Shown piece after piece: positions 49,289-57,916 of a stretch of 64,000 bases of DNA (position 1 is the stretch's first letter; every line of letters starts with the position of its first letter). Under the pieces are notes generated by a model. It was given only the letters and a program-made list of their open reading frames with translations, made no database searches and was not told the DNA's origin. The position numbers were made by a program, and so were the translations under genes. This DNA is from an uncultured Acinetobacter sp. Its GTDB lineage: Bacteria; Pseudomonadota; Gammaproteobacteria; Pseudomonadales; Moraxellaceae. The stretch is from contig CAJYTY010000062.1 of assembly GCA_913777945.1 (NCBI GenBank), positions 32,340 to 96,339 on the forward strand. The letters are read 5' to 3'.

Positions 49289-50335
49289 ATGAGTCCAGCA
49301 GGGTCCTATTTTTTTACGAAAATAAGGCAATCGCAACACTTATTGGAGTTAATTGTAGCAAGTAATGTTTTGGCAATGGTACTTGCACTTGCAGAAGCTC
49401 GTTCTTGGCAAGCAGTGGAAAGTATCCGAGTTTTTCAATACATGCTTTTTATTAACTGGATAATTTTATCGTTTTCTGCTTTTGTTGACTATTTTCAAGA
49501 GTTTTTTGCCAAATTTAGTCAGAAAATGGCGTTAATTTTAGGTTTTATTTTTCTTCAACTTATTGTTTTACTTACCACTTGTGTCATTAATATAATTCAG
49601 TATTGGGGTTCATCAACAAATAATTTTTCTGAAGATATCTTATTTCAAGGTGTAAGTCTGCATTTGGGGTATGGCATCTTGCTTGGTGCTTTCTGTTTGC
49701 GTTATCTCTATATGCGAGAGCAATGGATGAATCAGCAATATAGTGAGCTGAATGCGCGGATTCAAGCCATGCAAGCACGTATTCATCCTCATTTCTTATT
49801 TAATAGTTTAAATAGCGTCGTGAGTTTGATTTCAATTGATCCTGACAAAGCAGAAAACATGTTGATTAACTTGTCACGATTATTCCGCGCCAGTTTTCAA
49901 GAGTTGAAATTGGTGAGTTTGGCTGAAGAAATTGACTTGTGCCAGCAGTACTTAAGTATTGAAAAATTACGTTTAGGAGAGCGTTTAAAGGTAGAATGGA
50001 ATATACAGGCGACGTCTTTAGAATTAAAACGAGTCACGATTCCATTATTAACATTGCAACCTTTGCTAGAGAATAGTATTTTTCATGGGGTAGAAAAAGT
50101 TTTACAGCCCTCAACCATTAGTGTATTGGTTGAAATATTGCAAAATCAAGTCAGTATAGTCATTACTAACCCTTATTCTCACGATACAATAAAATCGAGA
50201 CAAGGGAATGGTATTGCAATAGAAAATGTGAAGCAACGTCTAAAAGCCTATTACGGACAGACAGTGAAGTTTCAGGTTTATGGGGGAGTATCGTTATATA
50301 CCACGGTGGTAAGTTATCACTATCGAGTAAAATAA
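49289..50335 (+). CDS. algZ: AlgZ/LytS-type sensor histidine kinase
   Basis: The 348-residue kinase belongs to the His_kinase family of LytS/AlgZ proteins: four transmembrane segments (~15-150), the phospho-acceptor region ARIHPHFLFNSLNSVVSLIS and an HATPase domain with LLTLQPLLENSIFHG. The start at 49289 is preferred because the segment that follows matches AlgZ N-termini; readings from 49169 or 49193 add a basic tail overlapping argH. AlgZ of Pseudomonas lacks some ATP-binding motifs; the short glycine region here (RQGNGIAIENV) is similarly reduced. Confidence 0.78.
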   Translation: MSPAGSYFFTKIRQSQHLLELIVASNVLAMVLALAEARSWQAVESIRVFQYMLFINWIILSFSAFVDYFQEFFAKFSQKMALILGFIFLQLIVLLTTCVINIIQYWGSSTNNFSEDILFQGVSLHLGYGILLGAFCLRYLYMREQWMNQQYSELNARIQAMQARIHPHFLFNSLNSVVSLISIDPDKAENMLINLSRLFRASFQELKLVSLAEEIDLCQQYLSIEKLRLGERLKVEWNIQATSLELKRVTIPLLTLQPLLENSIFHGVEKVLQPSTISVLVEILQNQVSIVITNPYSHDTIKSRQGNGIAIENVKQRLKAYYGQTVKFQVYGGVSLYTTVVSYHYRVK

Positions 50336-50392
50336 TAAGTTAAGTTAACCATAAAAATGACGGATGAAGTTAACGGTGACAAGGAGGAGAGG

Positions 50393-51133
50393 ATGAAAGT
50401 TCTGATTGCTGATGATGAACCTCTCGCAGTAGAGCGTTTGTCACGTTTAGTGACCCAAATGGGTCATGAAGTGATTGCGACGGCGCATCATGGGCAGGAT
50501 GTGTTAAACCATATTGAAAATGATTCGCCCGATGTTGTTCTATTAGATATTCAAATGCCTGGAATGAACGGATTGGAGTGTGCTGAGCAGATCAGTCATC
50601 TTAGCCCTCGTCCAGCTATTATTTTTTGTACGGCATATGATCAACACGCATTGGAAGCGTTTAAGTTTCAAGCACAAGGATATTTGCTAAAGCCTATTGC
50701 ACAACAAGATTTACAACAGGTGTTCAATAGTCTGACGCAACTTACACAAGCACAAATGACTGGTTTACAACAACAAGACGATATGTACGATACTAAAACT
50801 CAACGCCATCAAATTGCTGCGAAAACTTATCGCGGGGTCGAACTTATTCCAATAGAGAATATTTACTATTTTCTAGCAGATCAGAAATATGTCACTGTTC
50901 GTCATCGGAATGGCAGTGTATTAATTGATGAAACTTTAAAAGATCTAGAATCTGAGTTTTCAGATCGTTTCATTCGAATTCATCGTAACGCTTTAGTTTC
51001 TCTTGATTATTTAGAGGGGTTGGAACTGATTGCGGCTGGTCAGTATCAGGTTAGATTGCGTGAGTTGGATGAACGCTTATCTGTGAGTCGCCGTCATTTA
51101 CCAAGCTTAAGAGAATGTATGCATCAATTATAA
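50393..51133 (+). CDS. algR: LytTR response regulator, AlgR-like
   Basis: The 246-residue regulator has a receiver domain (residues 1-~120, phospho-acceptor in VVLLDIQMPGMNG) and a LytTR DNA-binding domain (~140-245, with RIHRNALVSLDYLEGLE). The start at 50393 follows AAGGAGGAGAGG, a very strong ribosome site; the upstream ATG at 50357 is discarded. It pairs with the preceding kinase. In Pseudomonas, algZR likewise lie between argH and hemCD, which supports the names; its targets here are unknown. Confidence 0.87.
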   Translation: MKVLIADDEPLAVERLSRLVTQMGHEVIATAHHGQDVLNHIENDSPDVVLLDIQMPGMNGLECAEQISHLSPRPAIIFCTAYDQHALEAFKFQAQGYLLKPIAQQDLQQVFNSLTQLTQAQMTGLQQQDDMYDTKTQRHQIAAKTYRGVELIPIENIYYFLADQKYVTVRHRNGSVLIDETLKDLESEFSDRFIRIHRNALVSLDYLEGLELIAAGQYQVRLRELDERLSVSRRHLPSLRECMHQL

Positions 51134-51188
51134 AATATTGAGCTTAAGTCAGATGAAAAATCAGTTTTTGCTTGCAATTTTAGGTGAG

Positions 51189-51231
51189 CAAGTTAAGTTT
51201 GAAACAATTGTTTTGATCCATACTTAACTTG
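51189..51231. promoter_or_regulatory. Nested inverted repeats in the hemC leader
   Basis: CAAGTTAAGT (51189-51198) and ACTTAACTTG (51222-51231) are perfect complements and enclose the 12-bp palindrome AAACAATTGTTT (51202-51213). The structure ends five bases before the hemC ATG, which lacks a good ribosome site. It may be an operator or an RNA hairpin that affects translation. Confidence 0.4.
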
Positions 51232-51236
51232 AATTT

Positions 51237-52154
51237 ATGAAAACCTTAAAAATTGCGACTCGACAAAGCCCTCTTGCACTTTGGCAGGCGGAGCATATTC
51301 GCTCCCGTTTAAACGCGCTTTATCCAGATTTAACGGTTGAGTTGGTTAAGTTTGTGACGCAGGGCGATAAAATTCTAGATACACCTTTGGCAAAAATTGG
51401 TGGTAAAGGATTATTCGTTAAAGAACTGGAAGCTGCTTTGTTAGATGGTCGCGCTGATTTGGCGGTCCATTCAATGAAAGACGTGCCAATGCACTTACCA
51501 GAAGGTTTAACGCTCGCTGTGACTTGTGAGCGAGAAGACCCACTTGATGCCTTTGTTTCGAATCATTACCAAAGTTTTGATGAGTTACCTCAAGGTGCTA
51601 AAGTAGGCACATCTAGTTTGCGTCGCAAATGCCAGATTTTACAAATACGCCCTGATTTAGAGATTATTGACTTGCGTGGGAATGTGGGGACACGTTTATC
51701 AAAACTTGATGATGGTCTATATGATGCCATTATTTTAGCCAGTGCAGGTCTAAAGCGTTTAGGTTTGGCGGATCGAATTCGTCATTGTTTAGCACCTGTT
51801 TTAAGTTTACCTGCTGTTGGTCAGGGTGCATTGGGCTTAGAGTGCCGTGCAGATGATGTGGAACTATTAAATATTATCCAACCATTACAGCATGAAGAAA
51901 CCTCAATTTGTGTGCGTGCAGAACGTGCGTTTAATGCCTATCTAGAAGGTGGCTGTCAAGTTCCAATCGCAGGGTATGCAACTTTAGCCAATGATCGGCT
52001 CTATATCGAAGGTCGTGTGGGAAGTGTTGATGGGAAAATCTTACTAAAACAACAATTGGTTGGAACTTCAGAAGATGCGGAACAATTAGGTGAACAACTT
52101 GCACAATGCTTATTGGAGCAAGGTGCAGGTGAATTGTTAAAAGCGCTTTATTAA
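51237..52154 (+). CDS. hemC: Porphobilinogen deaminase
   Basis: HemC joins four porphobilinogens to hydroxymethylbilane. The 305-residue protein has the N-terminal [16 protein letters not shown], the substrate-binding KDVP, ATSSLRR-type segment ([10 protein letters not shown]) and the cofactor-binding cysteine in [12 protein letters not shown]. It opens the hemC-hemD-hemX-hemY run; its stop overlaps hemD by one base. Confidence 0.96.
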   Translation: MKTLKIATRQSPLALWQAEHIRSRLNALYPDLTVELVKFVTQGDKILDTPLAKIGGKGLFVKELEAALLDGRADLAVHSMKDVPMHLPEGLTLAVTCEREDPLDAFVSNHYQSFDELPQGAKVGTSSLRRKCQILQIRPDLEIIDLRGNVGTRLSKLDDGLYDAIILASAGLKRLGLADRIRHCLAPVLSLPAVGQGALGLECRADDVELLNIIQPLQHEETSICVRAERAFNAYLEGGCQVPIAGYATLANDRLYIEGRVGSVDGKILLKQQLVGTSEDAEQLGEQLAQCLLEQGAGELLKALY

Positions 52155-52930
52155 TGCTTTTTATTAATACGCGCCCTGAAGATCGTGCTGTGAACTTAAC
52201 GCAAGCATTGTTGGAGGTGGGTCATCAGGTTATCAATCTGCCATTATTGGAACTTGTAGCTGAACCTTTTTCGGGGCATTTACGTGAACTGTATCAGCAA
52301 CTTGAGCAGGTGCAAGTTATTGTTGTTGTCAGCCCGACCGCCGTTGATGTCGGTATGCAATATTTACAACAACAAAAGATATCCTTAGATCAACTCAAGC
52401 ATGTGCAATGGATCGCAGTGGGTCGAGCAACTGCCCAAGCACTCACAAAATTTAATATAGACAGCCACATCCCTGAGGTTGAAAATTCGGAAGGTATGCT
52501 AGATCTCCCAATATTAAATCAACAAGTACATTTGGATAAAGTTGCTTTTTGGCGTGGTCTTGGGGGGCGGCAGTTTATGATGCAGCAGTTGCAACAGCAA
52601 GGTGTCGAGATTCTTAATTTTGTTCTTTATCGTCGCCAATGCCCAATTCAAAGTGTTACGCTTTTTCCAAAAATTTTAAAAAAAATAATGCCAAGTCAAC
52701 CTGTTATGGTGTTGATTAGTAGTGAGGCGAGTTGGAATAATTGGCAGCAGCTTTGTGGTCAAAATAATATAGATGTGAAATGGATATATTTGGCGCTAGG
52801 TGAACGTTTAGCGCAGCTACTCAAAAATGCACGGTTGCAAACACATCAAGAGATTAACATTATTCAGCTTGATAATTTATCTATATCAGAGATTATTCAA
52901 CGTATCGGTGCTTGGCAAGGACGTATATGA
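52154..52930 (+). CDS. hemD: Uroporphyrinogen-III synthase
   Basis: HemD closes hydroxymethylbilane with ring inversion. Sequence conservation is low in this family; the 258-residue length, the two-domain Rossmann-like pattern (VVVVSPTAVD and MVLISSEASWNNW in equivalent places) and position between hemC and hemX/hemY identify it. A TAATG junction couples it to hemC, and an ATGA overlap to the next gene. Confidence 0.92.
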   Translation: MLFINTRPEDRAVNLTQALLEVGHQVINLPLLELVAEPFSGHLRELYQQLEQVQVIVVVSPTAVDVGMQYLQQQKISLDQLKHVQWIAVGRATAQALTKFNIDSHIPEVENSEGMLDLPILNQQVHLDKVAFWRGLGGRQFMMQQLQQQGVEILNFVLYRRQCPIQSVTLFPKILKKIMPSQPVMVLISSEASWNNWQQLCGQNNIDVKWIYLALGERLAQLLKNARLQTHQEINIIQLDNLSISEIIQRIGAWQGRI

Positions 52931-53754
52931 GAAAGATTGTTTACCTGATTTTATTACTAAGTTTATTATGGTTAGCCAAACTTAGTTATGACGTAGCACA
53001 ATATTCTCAGATCGTTCCTCAACTCCAGCAACAGCTTACACAGCAGCAGCAACGTTATTCTTTGCTGAATGATCAATTTGTCGCTGTGCAGCGACAATTA
53101 CAAGATGCTCATTTATCTGACCCTTCAGAAGCTTCGAGCTTACCCAATATGGTCACGGGTGTTGCTCCTGTTATATTAATCAAACAGCAATTACAGTTAG
53201 TTCAATTTGCAATAGATCAACAACAGTTCATTTATGCGATTGATCAATTAAATCAAGTACAACAGCATATTGTTCAATATACGGTTTCTCCAGCTCTACA
53301 GCATAGTCTTATGAAAGCGATCGAACAGGATAAACAAGCTATTCAACATTATGTGCTTATGCAAACCCAACAGCAGCAACAGATTGATACTTTATTGCAG
53401 CAATTGGATCAAAAGCTTTTACAAGAAGTGCATAACCCAACTATTAAAATGCAAAAAGCTGAAGCTTCTTCATGGTGGTCTTGGTTTAAATTTGAAAAGG
53501 TGCAGCGTACACAGCCTGATTTAATCAATCGCCATCTCATTTTAAAAGAAGCTCAGTTACGTTTACTTCTTGCTTCACAAGCCTTACATCAAGGGCAAGC
53601 ATCTGAGTATCGCAAATCCGTTCAAGAGGTAATTCGATTATTATCAATTTTACCTGATCAAAACAGTCAAATGATCAAGCAAAAATTAGAAAAGCTGTTA
53701 AATCTTTCAGTTATTCCGACACCTAAATTAACGACCCTTGGTTTACTGGGGTAA
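52927..53754 (+). CDS. HemX-like membrane coiled-coil protein
   Basis: The 275-residue protein has one N-terminal membrane anchor (residues ~4-20), a Gln-rich coiled coil (~25-65) and a helical periplasmic part. By position and plan it corresponds to HemX of other gammaproteobacteria, whose function is unclear despite old annotation as a methyltransferase; no methyltransferase motif is present. The start at 52927 overlaps the hemD stop by four bases. Confidence 0.72.
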   Translation: MRKIVYLILLLSLLWLAKLSYDVAQYSQIVPQLQQQLTQQQQRYSLLNDQFVAVQRQLQDAHLSDPSEASSLPNMVTGVAPVILIKQQLQLVQFAIDQQQFIYAIDQLNQVQQHIVQYTVSPALQHSLMKAIEQDKQAIQHYVLMQTQQQQQIDTLLQQLDQKLLQEVHNPTIKMQKAEASSWWSWFKFEKVQRTQPDLINRHLILKEAQLRLLLASQALHQGQASEYRKSVQEVIRLLSILPDQNSQMIKQKLEKLLNLSVIPTPKLTTLGLLG

Positions 53755-53761
53755 TGTAATT

Positions 53762-54955
53762 ATGAAACAACTGGTGTTCATTTATTTACTTGTAAGCCTA
53801 TTATTTTTTGCTATGTTTGCCATGATGAGCTATGGCTACGGTAATGGCTATGTTTATATTTACTGGCGCGATTGGCAGTTCCAAAGCAGTTTATGGGGCT
53901 TAATCGCACTTTTTATTGTGATTAGTTTATTCGCACAGTTGTTATGGTTTGTTAGTCGCAGATATTTTGCGCGAGAACAGCGTAAGAAAGAAAATATTTT
54001 ACAATTTAAAGATCTACATCCATATGAGCAGCTCGGTATAGTCTGGCTGCTTGATGCGGCAAAAGAACAGCAAGGGTTTATTGAGCGTGTTTTTACTCAA
54101 TCAGGATTGCTGAGTAATATTGTTGATGCACAATTTGATTATAAAAATGGTGACTATCAATTGGCTTTGCAGAAATTAGAGAAATCAGCACCGATGGCCT
54201 TTGAGCTGGCAGAACTACAGCGGATCGATATTTTCTTAGAACAACATGAAACAGAAAAGGCATTAACTCATCTAGAATTCCTTGCACAGCATCAGCTTTC
54301 ACCTTGGTTGGCTGAGATTGAAACTGCTTATCAACAACGCATTACCGTTTTGTGGGGCAAGCTTGCCTTACAACAGCCTTGGTTATTTTTACAATCAATT
54401 CAGCATGGTTTATTAAGTGCAGAACATCGAGATCTCTGGTTGCAACAATTACTTATACAGTTTGATCAAGCATCTGTGAATGACTTAGCTGCACTACAAC
54501 AGCGATATATTGCTCTAGAGAATGAAATTCAAGCGCGACCATATAGTAGTAAGGTTTTGTGGTTAAAATTATTAGCACGTATGCCAGAAATGGGATTGCA
54601 GCATGAGGATCTTGCATTGCATTTATTGCAAGAAAATTTCGATCCAGAGGTTTTTTATCTTTGGTTCCAACAGCAACTACTGAAGCAAATTCCCGATTAT
54701 AGCTATGTTGAGCAACGTATTATTCAGCTAGAACAGCGTTACACGAGTGTTCCAATGTTGACCTTTGCAAAATGGCATATTTATGTTGCAACTCAACGTT
54801 CAGAAGAAGCCGAGCAGTTATTAACTTTATATCCTGATAATATATTAATGAGCTATTTGCGGATTAAATCAACGCTTGGGGATAATCTGGATTTAATCAA
54901 ACAGTTGAATTTAATCTTTGAAAATGATGTTAATTTTCTAAACTTTAAGATATGA
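53762..54955 (+). CDS. hemY: HemY N-terminal domain protein
   Basis: The 397-residue protein has two N-terminal membrane segments (~4-22 and ~38-58) typical of the HemY_N domain, followed by TPR-like helical repeats (~85-390). It is proposed to act late in haem synthesis or as a membrane scaffold; it is unrelated to the Bacillus HemY oxidase. The ATG at 53762 is chosen because it begins the membrane segment directly; an upstream in-frame start would overlap the previous gene. Confidence 0.83.
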   Translation: MKQLVFIYLLVSLLFFAMFAMMSYGYGNGYVYIYWRDWQFQSSLWGLIALFIVISLFAQLLWFVSRRYFAREQRKKENILQFKDLHPYEQLGIVWLLDAAKEQQGFIERVFTQSGLLSNIVDAQFDYKNGDYQLALQKLEKSAPMAFELAELQRIDIFLEQHETEKALTHLEFLAQHQLSPWLAEIETAYQQRITVLWGKLALQQPWLFLQSIQHGLLSAEHRDLWLQQLLIQFDQASVNDLAALQQRYIALENEIQARPYSSKVLWLKLLARMPEMGLQHEDLALHLLQENFDPEVFYLWFQQQLLKQIPDYSYVEQRIIQLEQRYTSVPMLTFAKWHIYVATQRSEEAEQLLTLYPDNILMSYLRIKSTLGDNLDLIKQLNLIFENDVNFLNFKI

Positions 54956-54962
54956 GTGAAAT

Positions 54963-55400
54963 ATGAAAGAACTGTCTGTCTATCCTGTTATACATCGACA
55001 AACAATTGCTTGGGGAGATATGGATGCTTTTGGGCATGTAAATAATGTGCAATATTATCGCTATATTGAAAGTGCACGAATTGCTTATTTAATGGCATTA
55101 AATATATTTGATCAAGATATAGTGACGGTGGTAGCCTCTAGTCAATGTAAATATTTAAAGCCAGTATTTTATCCTGATGTGCTGCATATTGGTGCACGTA
55201 TTGAGGAGCTCAGAAATAGTGCTTTTCGAATGCATTATAGTTTATGGAGTGAAACACAAAACCAAATTGTTGCAAGAGGAGAAGCAGTGATGGTTTGTGT
55301 TGATAAATTAACGTCCAATAAACTAGCTATTCCTGAATTGATTAAACAAAATATTATTGCTATTGAACAAAGTGTTGGAAATAATCTTGCATTAAAATAA
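54963..55400 (+). CDS. Hotdog-fold acyl-CoA thioesterase
   Basis: The 145-residue protein belongs to the 4-hydroxybenzoyl-CoA thioesterase/YbgC-like group: the motif WGDMDAFGHVNNVQYYRYIE (residues ~17-36) contains the catalytic aspartate. It hydrolyses acyl-CoA thioesters of unknown identity. It lies seven bases after hemY and is probably carried on the hem transcript. Confidence 0.85.
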   Translation: MKELSVYPVIHRQTIAWGDMDAFGHVNNVQYYRYIESARIAYLMALNIFDQDIVTVVASSQCKYLKPVFYPDVLHIGARIEELRNSAFRMHYSLWSETQNQIVARGEAVMVCVDKLTSNKLAIPELIKQNIIAIEQSVGNNLALK

Positions 55401-55792
55401 TTTTTATAAAGACTATTATGTCTATATTTATTTTAAGTGCGTTAATCTCATATAACTTATCTTTTTATTTTGTGAATTAATTCATAGATAGTCTGGATTT
55501 GTTATATGAAATCCAACCTATAGAAAACATCAAGAATTAAGATAAAATTAATATTCATCAGGTTCTAAAAATTATTTCATGATTTTAAAAAAATTTAATA
55601 CAATAGATTTAAACAAATGCACTTAAGTTTTTTTGTTTTATTGTAAATATAAGATGATTTATGGTTATATTGTGATTAAGTTGACTAATTTAATATTGAT
55701 TATTTAATTGTATATAAATTACTATGGAAATAGAATTTTTGAATTCGTTTTTATTTTGAGTGATATATTTCTTTTGAGTTGGAGTGGTTCTA
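55401..55792. other. Very AT-rich intergenic region upstream of H-NS-like gene
   Basis: About 390 bases with roughly four-fifths A+T and no supported gene. Such DNA is a natural target for H-NS, so the region may serve autoregulation of the gene that follows. The last part holds a GGAG ribosome site. Confidence 0.45.
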
Positions 55793-56119
55793 ATGAAACC
55801 AGATATTAGTGATTTATCTGTAGAAGACTTAAAACGTTTACAGGTAGAAGCAGAAGCTTTAATCGCAAGCAAAAAAGATCAAGCAATTGAAGATGCTTAT
55901 AATCAAATTATTGCAATAGCTGAAGCAGTTGGTTTTAGTGTTGAAGAGTTATTAGAGTTAGGTGAGCAAAAGCGTAAGAAAACAACGCGCAAAGCAGTAG
56001 AACCACGCTACCGTAATAAAAATAATACAGAAGAAACTTGGACTGGTCGTGGTAAACAGCCACGTTGGTTAGTTGCTGAATTAGAAAAAGGCGCAAAACT
56101 TGAAGATTTTCTAATCTAA
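55793..56119 (+). CDS. hns: H-NS family nucleoid protein
   Basis: The 108-residue protein has an N-terminal coiled-coil oligomerisation part (residues ~5-60), a basic linker (KRKKTTRKAVEPRYRNK) and the C-terminal H-NS DNA-binding motif TWTGRGKQPRWLVAELEKG. It silences AT-rich, often foreign, DNA. The ATG at 55793 follows GGAG; a TTG three codons upstream is less likely. It is monocistronic with its own terminator. Confidence 0.92.
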   Translation: MKPDISDLSVEDLKRLQVEAEALIASKKDQAIEDAYNQIIAIAEAVGFSVEELLELGEQKRKKTTRKAVEPRYRNKNNTEETWTGRGKQPRWLVAELEKGAKLEDFLI

Positions 56120-56173
56120 GCAAGTTTTACTCGTCATCGTTCTGTCATACGATGATTCTATGCTTCATTAAAG

Positions 56174-56192
56174 CCAAGCTTAAAAAGCTTGG
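56174..56192 (+). terminator. Intrinsic terminator of hns
   Basis: CCAAGCTT-AAA-AAGCTTGG is a perfect 8-bp stem followed by seven T. Confidence 0.85.
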
Positions 56193-56295
56193 TTTTTTTA
56201 TATGAGAGAATTGGCGATGTTGAAAAAGTATGCATAATGTCATTCAGGGGCGAGTGTCTCTAAAAGGATGATATTTTGCATTTGGTAAGGGTGGA

Positions 56296-57039
56296 ATGAA
56301 GAAAAATACCAAACAATGGAAGTGGTGGGTTTTCGCCATTTTTGCATTTTTAATTTTTATTATTTTACAAATTCCAGCAACATGGTTAATTGCGAAATTT
56401 TCTAAAGATAATCAAATCTTACATAATGTCAGCGGCAATATTTGGCAGGGACAAGCGGATTGGCAAAAAGGTCAGTTACGAGGTTCTGTACATTGGAAAA
56501 CCCGCCCTTTAGATTTATTAATGTTGCGTCTTGGCGCAAATCTCGATATTCACAGCGGGAATACTCAATTTAATGGCATTTTTGGTTACGGTTTAGGTCA
56601 AAAGATTTTGATCAAAGATTTGCAAGGTGAAATTGCACCTGAGACTTTAAAGTATTTTGCCAATTGGCAGTGGCCTGAGAATTCAATTCAACTTAAAGAT
56701 GTGCAGTTTAATTATCAAAAAGAAAAAGGCTTTACTGCAACTGAAGGTAAATTGCACTGGGGTGGTGGTGAATTGAATTATACCTTTGGTCAACGCCAAG
56801 ATCGTATGAATATGCCTTCATTAACTGCAGAAATGAAAGATGAAAATGGGCAATTGCAAATAGATGTTCGGGATCAGCAAAGTCAGAAAATGGCGAATCT
56901 AAGTTTAGACCCGAATCTTATGCTCGATGTTCAATTGACACAGCGGATGTTATTAAATGTACCATCTTATCAAGGTAAAGCGGGACTCGACACTTACGTC
57001 ATTAGTTCTCGCCAACCATTGTTGCAAGGTGGTTTTTAA
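56296..57039 (+). CDS. gspN: Type II secretion protein GspN
   Basis: GspN is an accessory inner-membrane component of the type II secretion system. The 247-residue protein has one N-terminal membrane helix (~10-30) and a periplasmic beta-rich domain with VSGNIWQGQADW and GKAGLDTYV-like segments typical of the family. It overlaps gspC by one base (TAATG), which supports the assignment. Confidence 0.87.
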   Translation: MKKNTKQWKWWVFAIFAFLIFIILQIPATWLIAKFSKDNQILHNVSGNIWQGQADWQKGQLRGSVHWKTRPLDLLMLRLGANLDIHSGNTQFNGIFGYGLGQKILIKDLQGEIAPETLKYFANWQWPENSIQLKDVQFNYQKEKGFTATEGKLHWGGGELNYTFGQRQDRMNMPSLTAEMKDENGQLQIDVRDQQSQKMANLSLDPNLMLDVQLTQRMLLNVPSYQGKAGLDTYVISSRQPLLQGGF

Positions 57040-57875
57040 TGAAAACAATAGCACAAAAACTACAACAGTTTCGTTGGCAGCAATTCGATAAAACAAGTGC
57101 TTTTATCTTAGTTTTACTAATTTTATGGTTGTGCTGGAAGTTAGCTTCTTTATTTTGGTGGGTGGTGGCTCCACCTCAGCCGATGCAGTTTGATCGTGTT
57201 GCATTGGGTTCACAACAGGCACAAGTTCCTAATATTAGTTCTTTTGCACTATTTAACGAACCTGCTGCTACGACAGCACAAGATAATGTCAATGTGGAGT
57301 TGCAGGGCGTATTGTTGGGTTATCCAAGCTATCTGTCATCAGCGGTTATTAAGTTAAATGATACTGCTGAACGTTATCGTGTTGGTGAAACCATCGGTTC
57401 AACTTCCTATCAACTGGCGGAAGTGTATTGGGATCATGTGATTCTGAAGCAGGGTAATGGTGCGACACGAGAAGTTAAATTTAAGGGTTTAGATAATGGT
57501 TTATACCAGCCAATTGCCCCTGTATTAAACCCTCAAGCTGCAGCACCTCAAACACCTCCACCTGCTCAAAACTCATCACAATCTGCGCTAGGACAAGCGA
57601 TCCAACAAATGCAGGAAAATCGTGAGCAGTATTTAAAAAATATGGGAGTGAGTGGCGGTGGCTCAGATGGTTACGAAATCTCAGATCGAACACCAACGAA
57701 TTTAAAAAATACCTTGGGTTTGCGGTCTGGTGATCGTATTCTATCGATCAACGGTCAGACAGTCGGGCAGGGTCTTAGCGAAGTGCAATTATTAGAGCAA
57801 GTACGTCGTGAAGGACATGCCAAAATAGAAATAAAACGTGGTGATCAAGTGATGACCATACAACAAAGTTTTTAG
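57039..57875 (+). CDS. gspC: Type II secretion protein GspC
   Basis: GspC connects the inner-membrane platform with the GspD secretin. The 278-residue protein has a short cytoplasmic tail, one membrane helix (~18-40), the homology region (~65-150), a Pro/Gln-rich linker (~160-200) and a C-terminal PDZ domain (~205-278, GLRSGDRILSINGQTVG). Operon order N-C-D is usual in Acinetobacter; the remaining gsp genes are elsewhere. Confidence 0.92.
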   Translation: MKTIAQKLQQFRWQQFDKTSAFILVLLILWLCWKLASLFWWVVAPPQPMQFDRVALGSQQAQVPNISSFALFNEPAATTAQDNVNVELQGVLLGYPSYLSSAVIKLNDTAERYRVGETIGSTSYQLAEVYWDHVILKQGNGATREVKFKGLDNGLYQPIAPVLNPQAAAPQTPPPAQNSSQSALGQAIQQMQENREQYLKNMGVSGGGSDGYEISDRTPTNLKNTLGLRSGDRILSINGQTVGQGLSEVQLLEQVRREGHAKIEIKRGDQVMTIQQSF

Positions 57876-57916
57876 TGATAACACGTCATCACATTAGTTA
57901 GGAATAAGTGCAGGTT

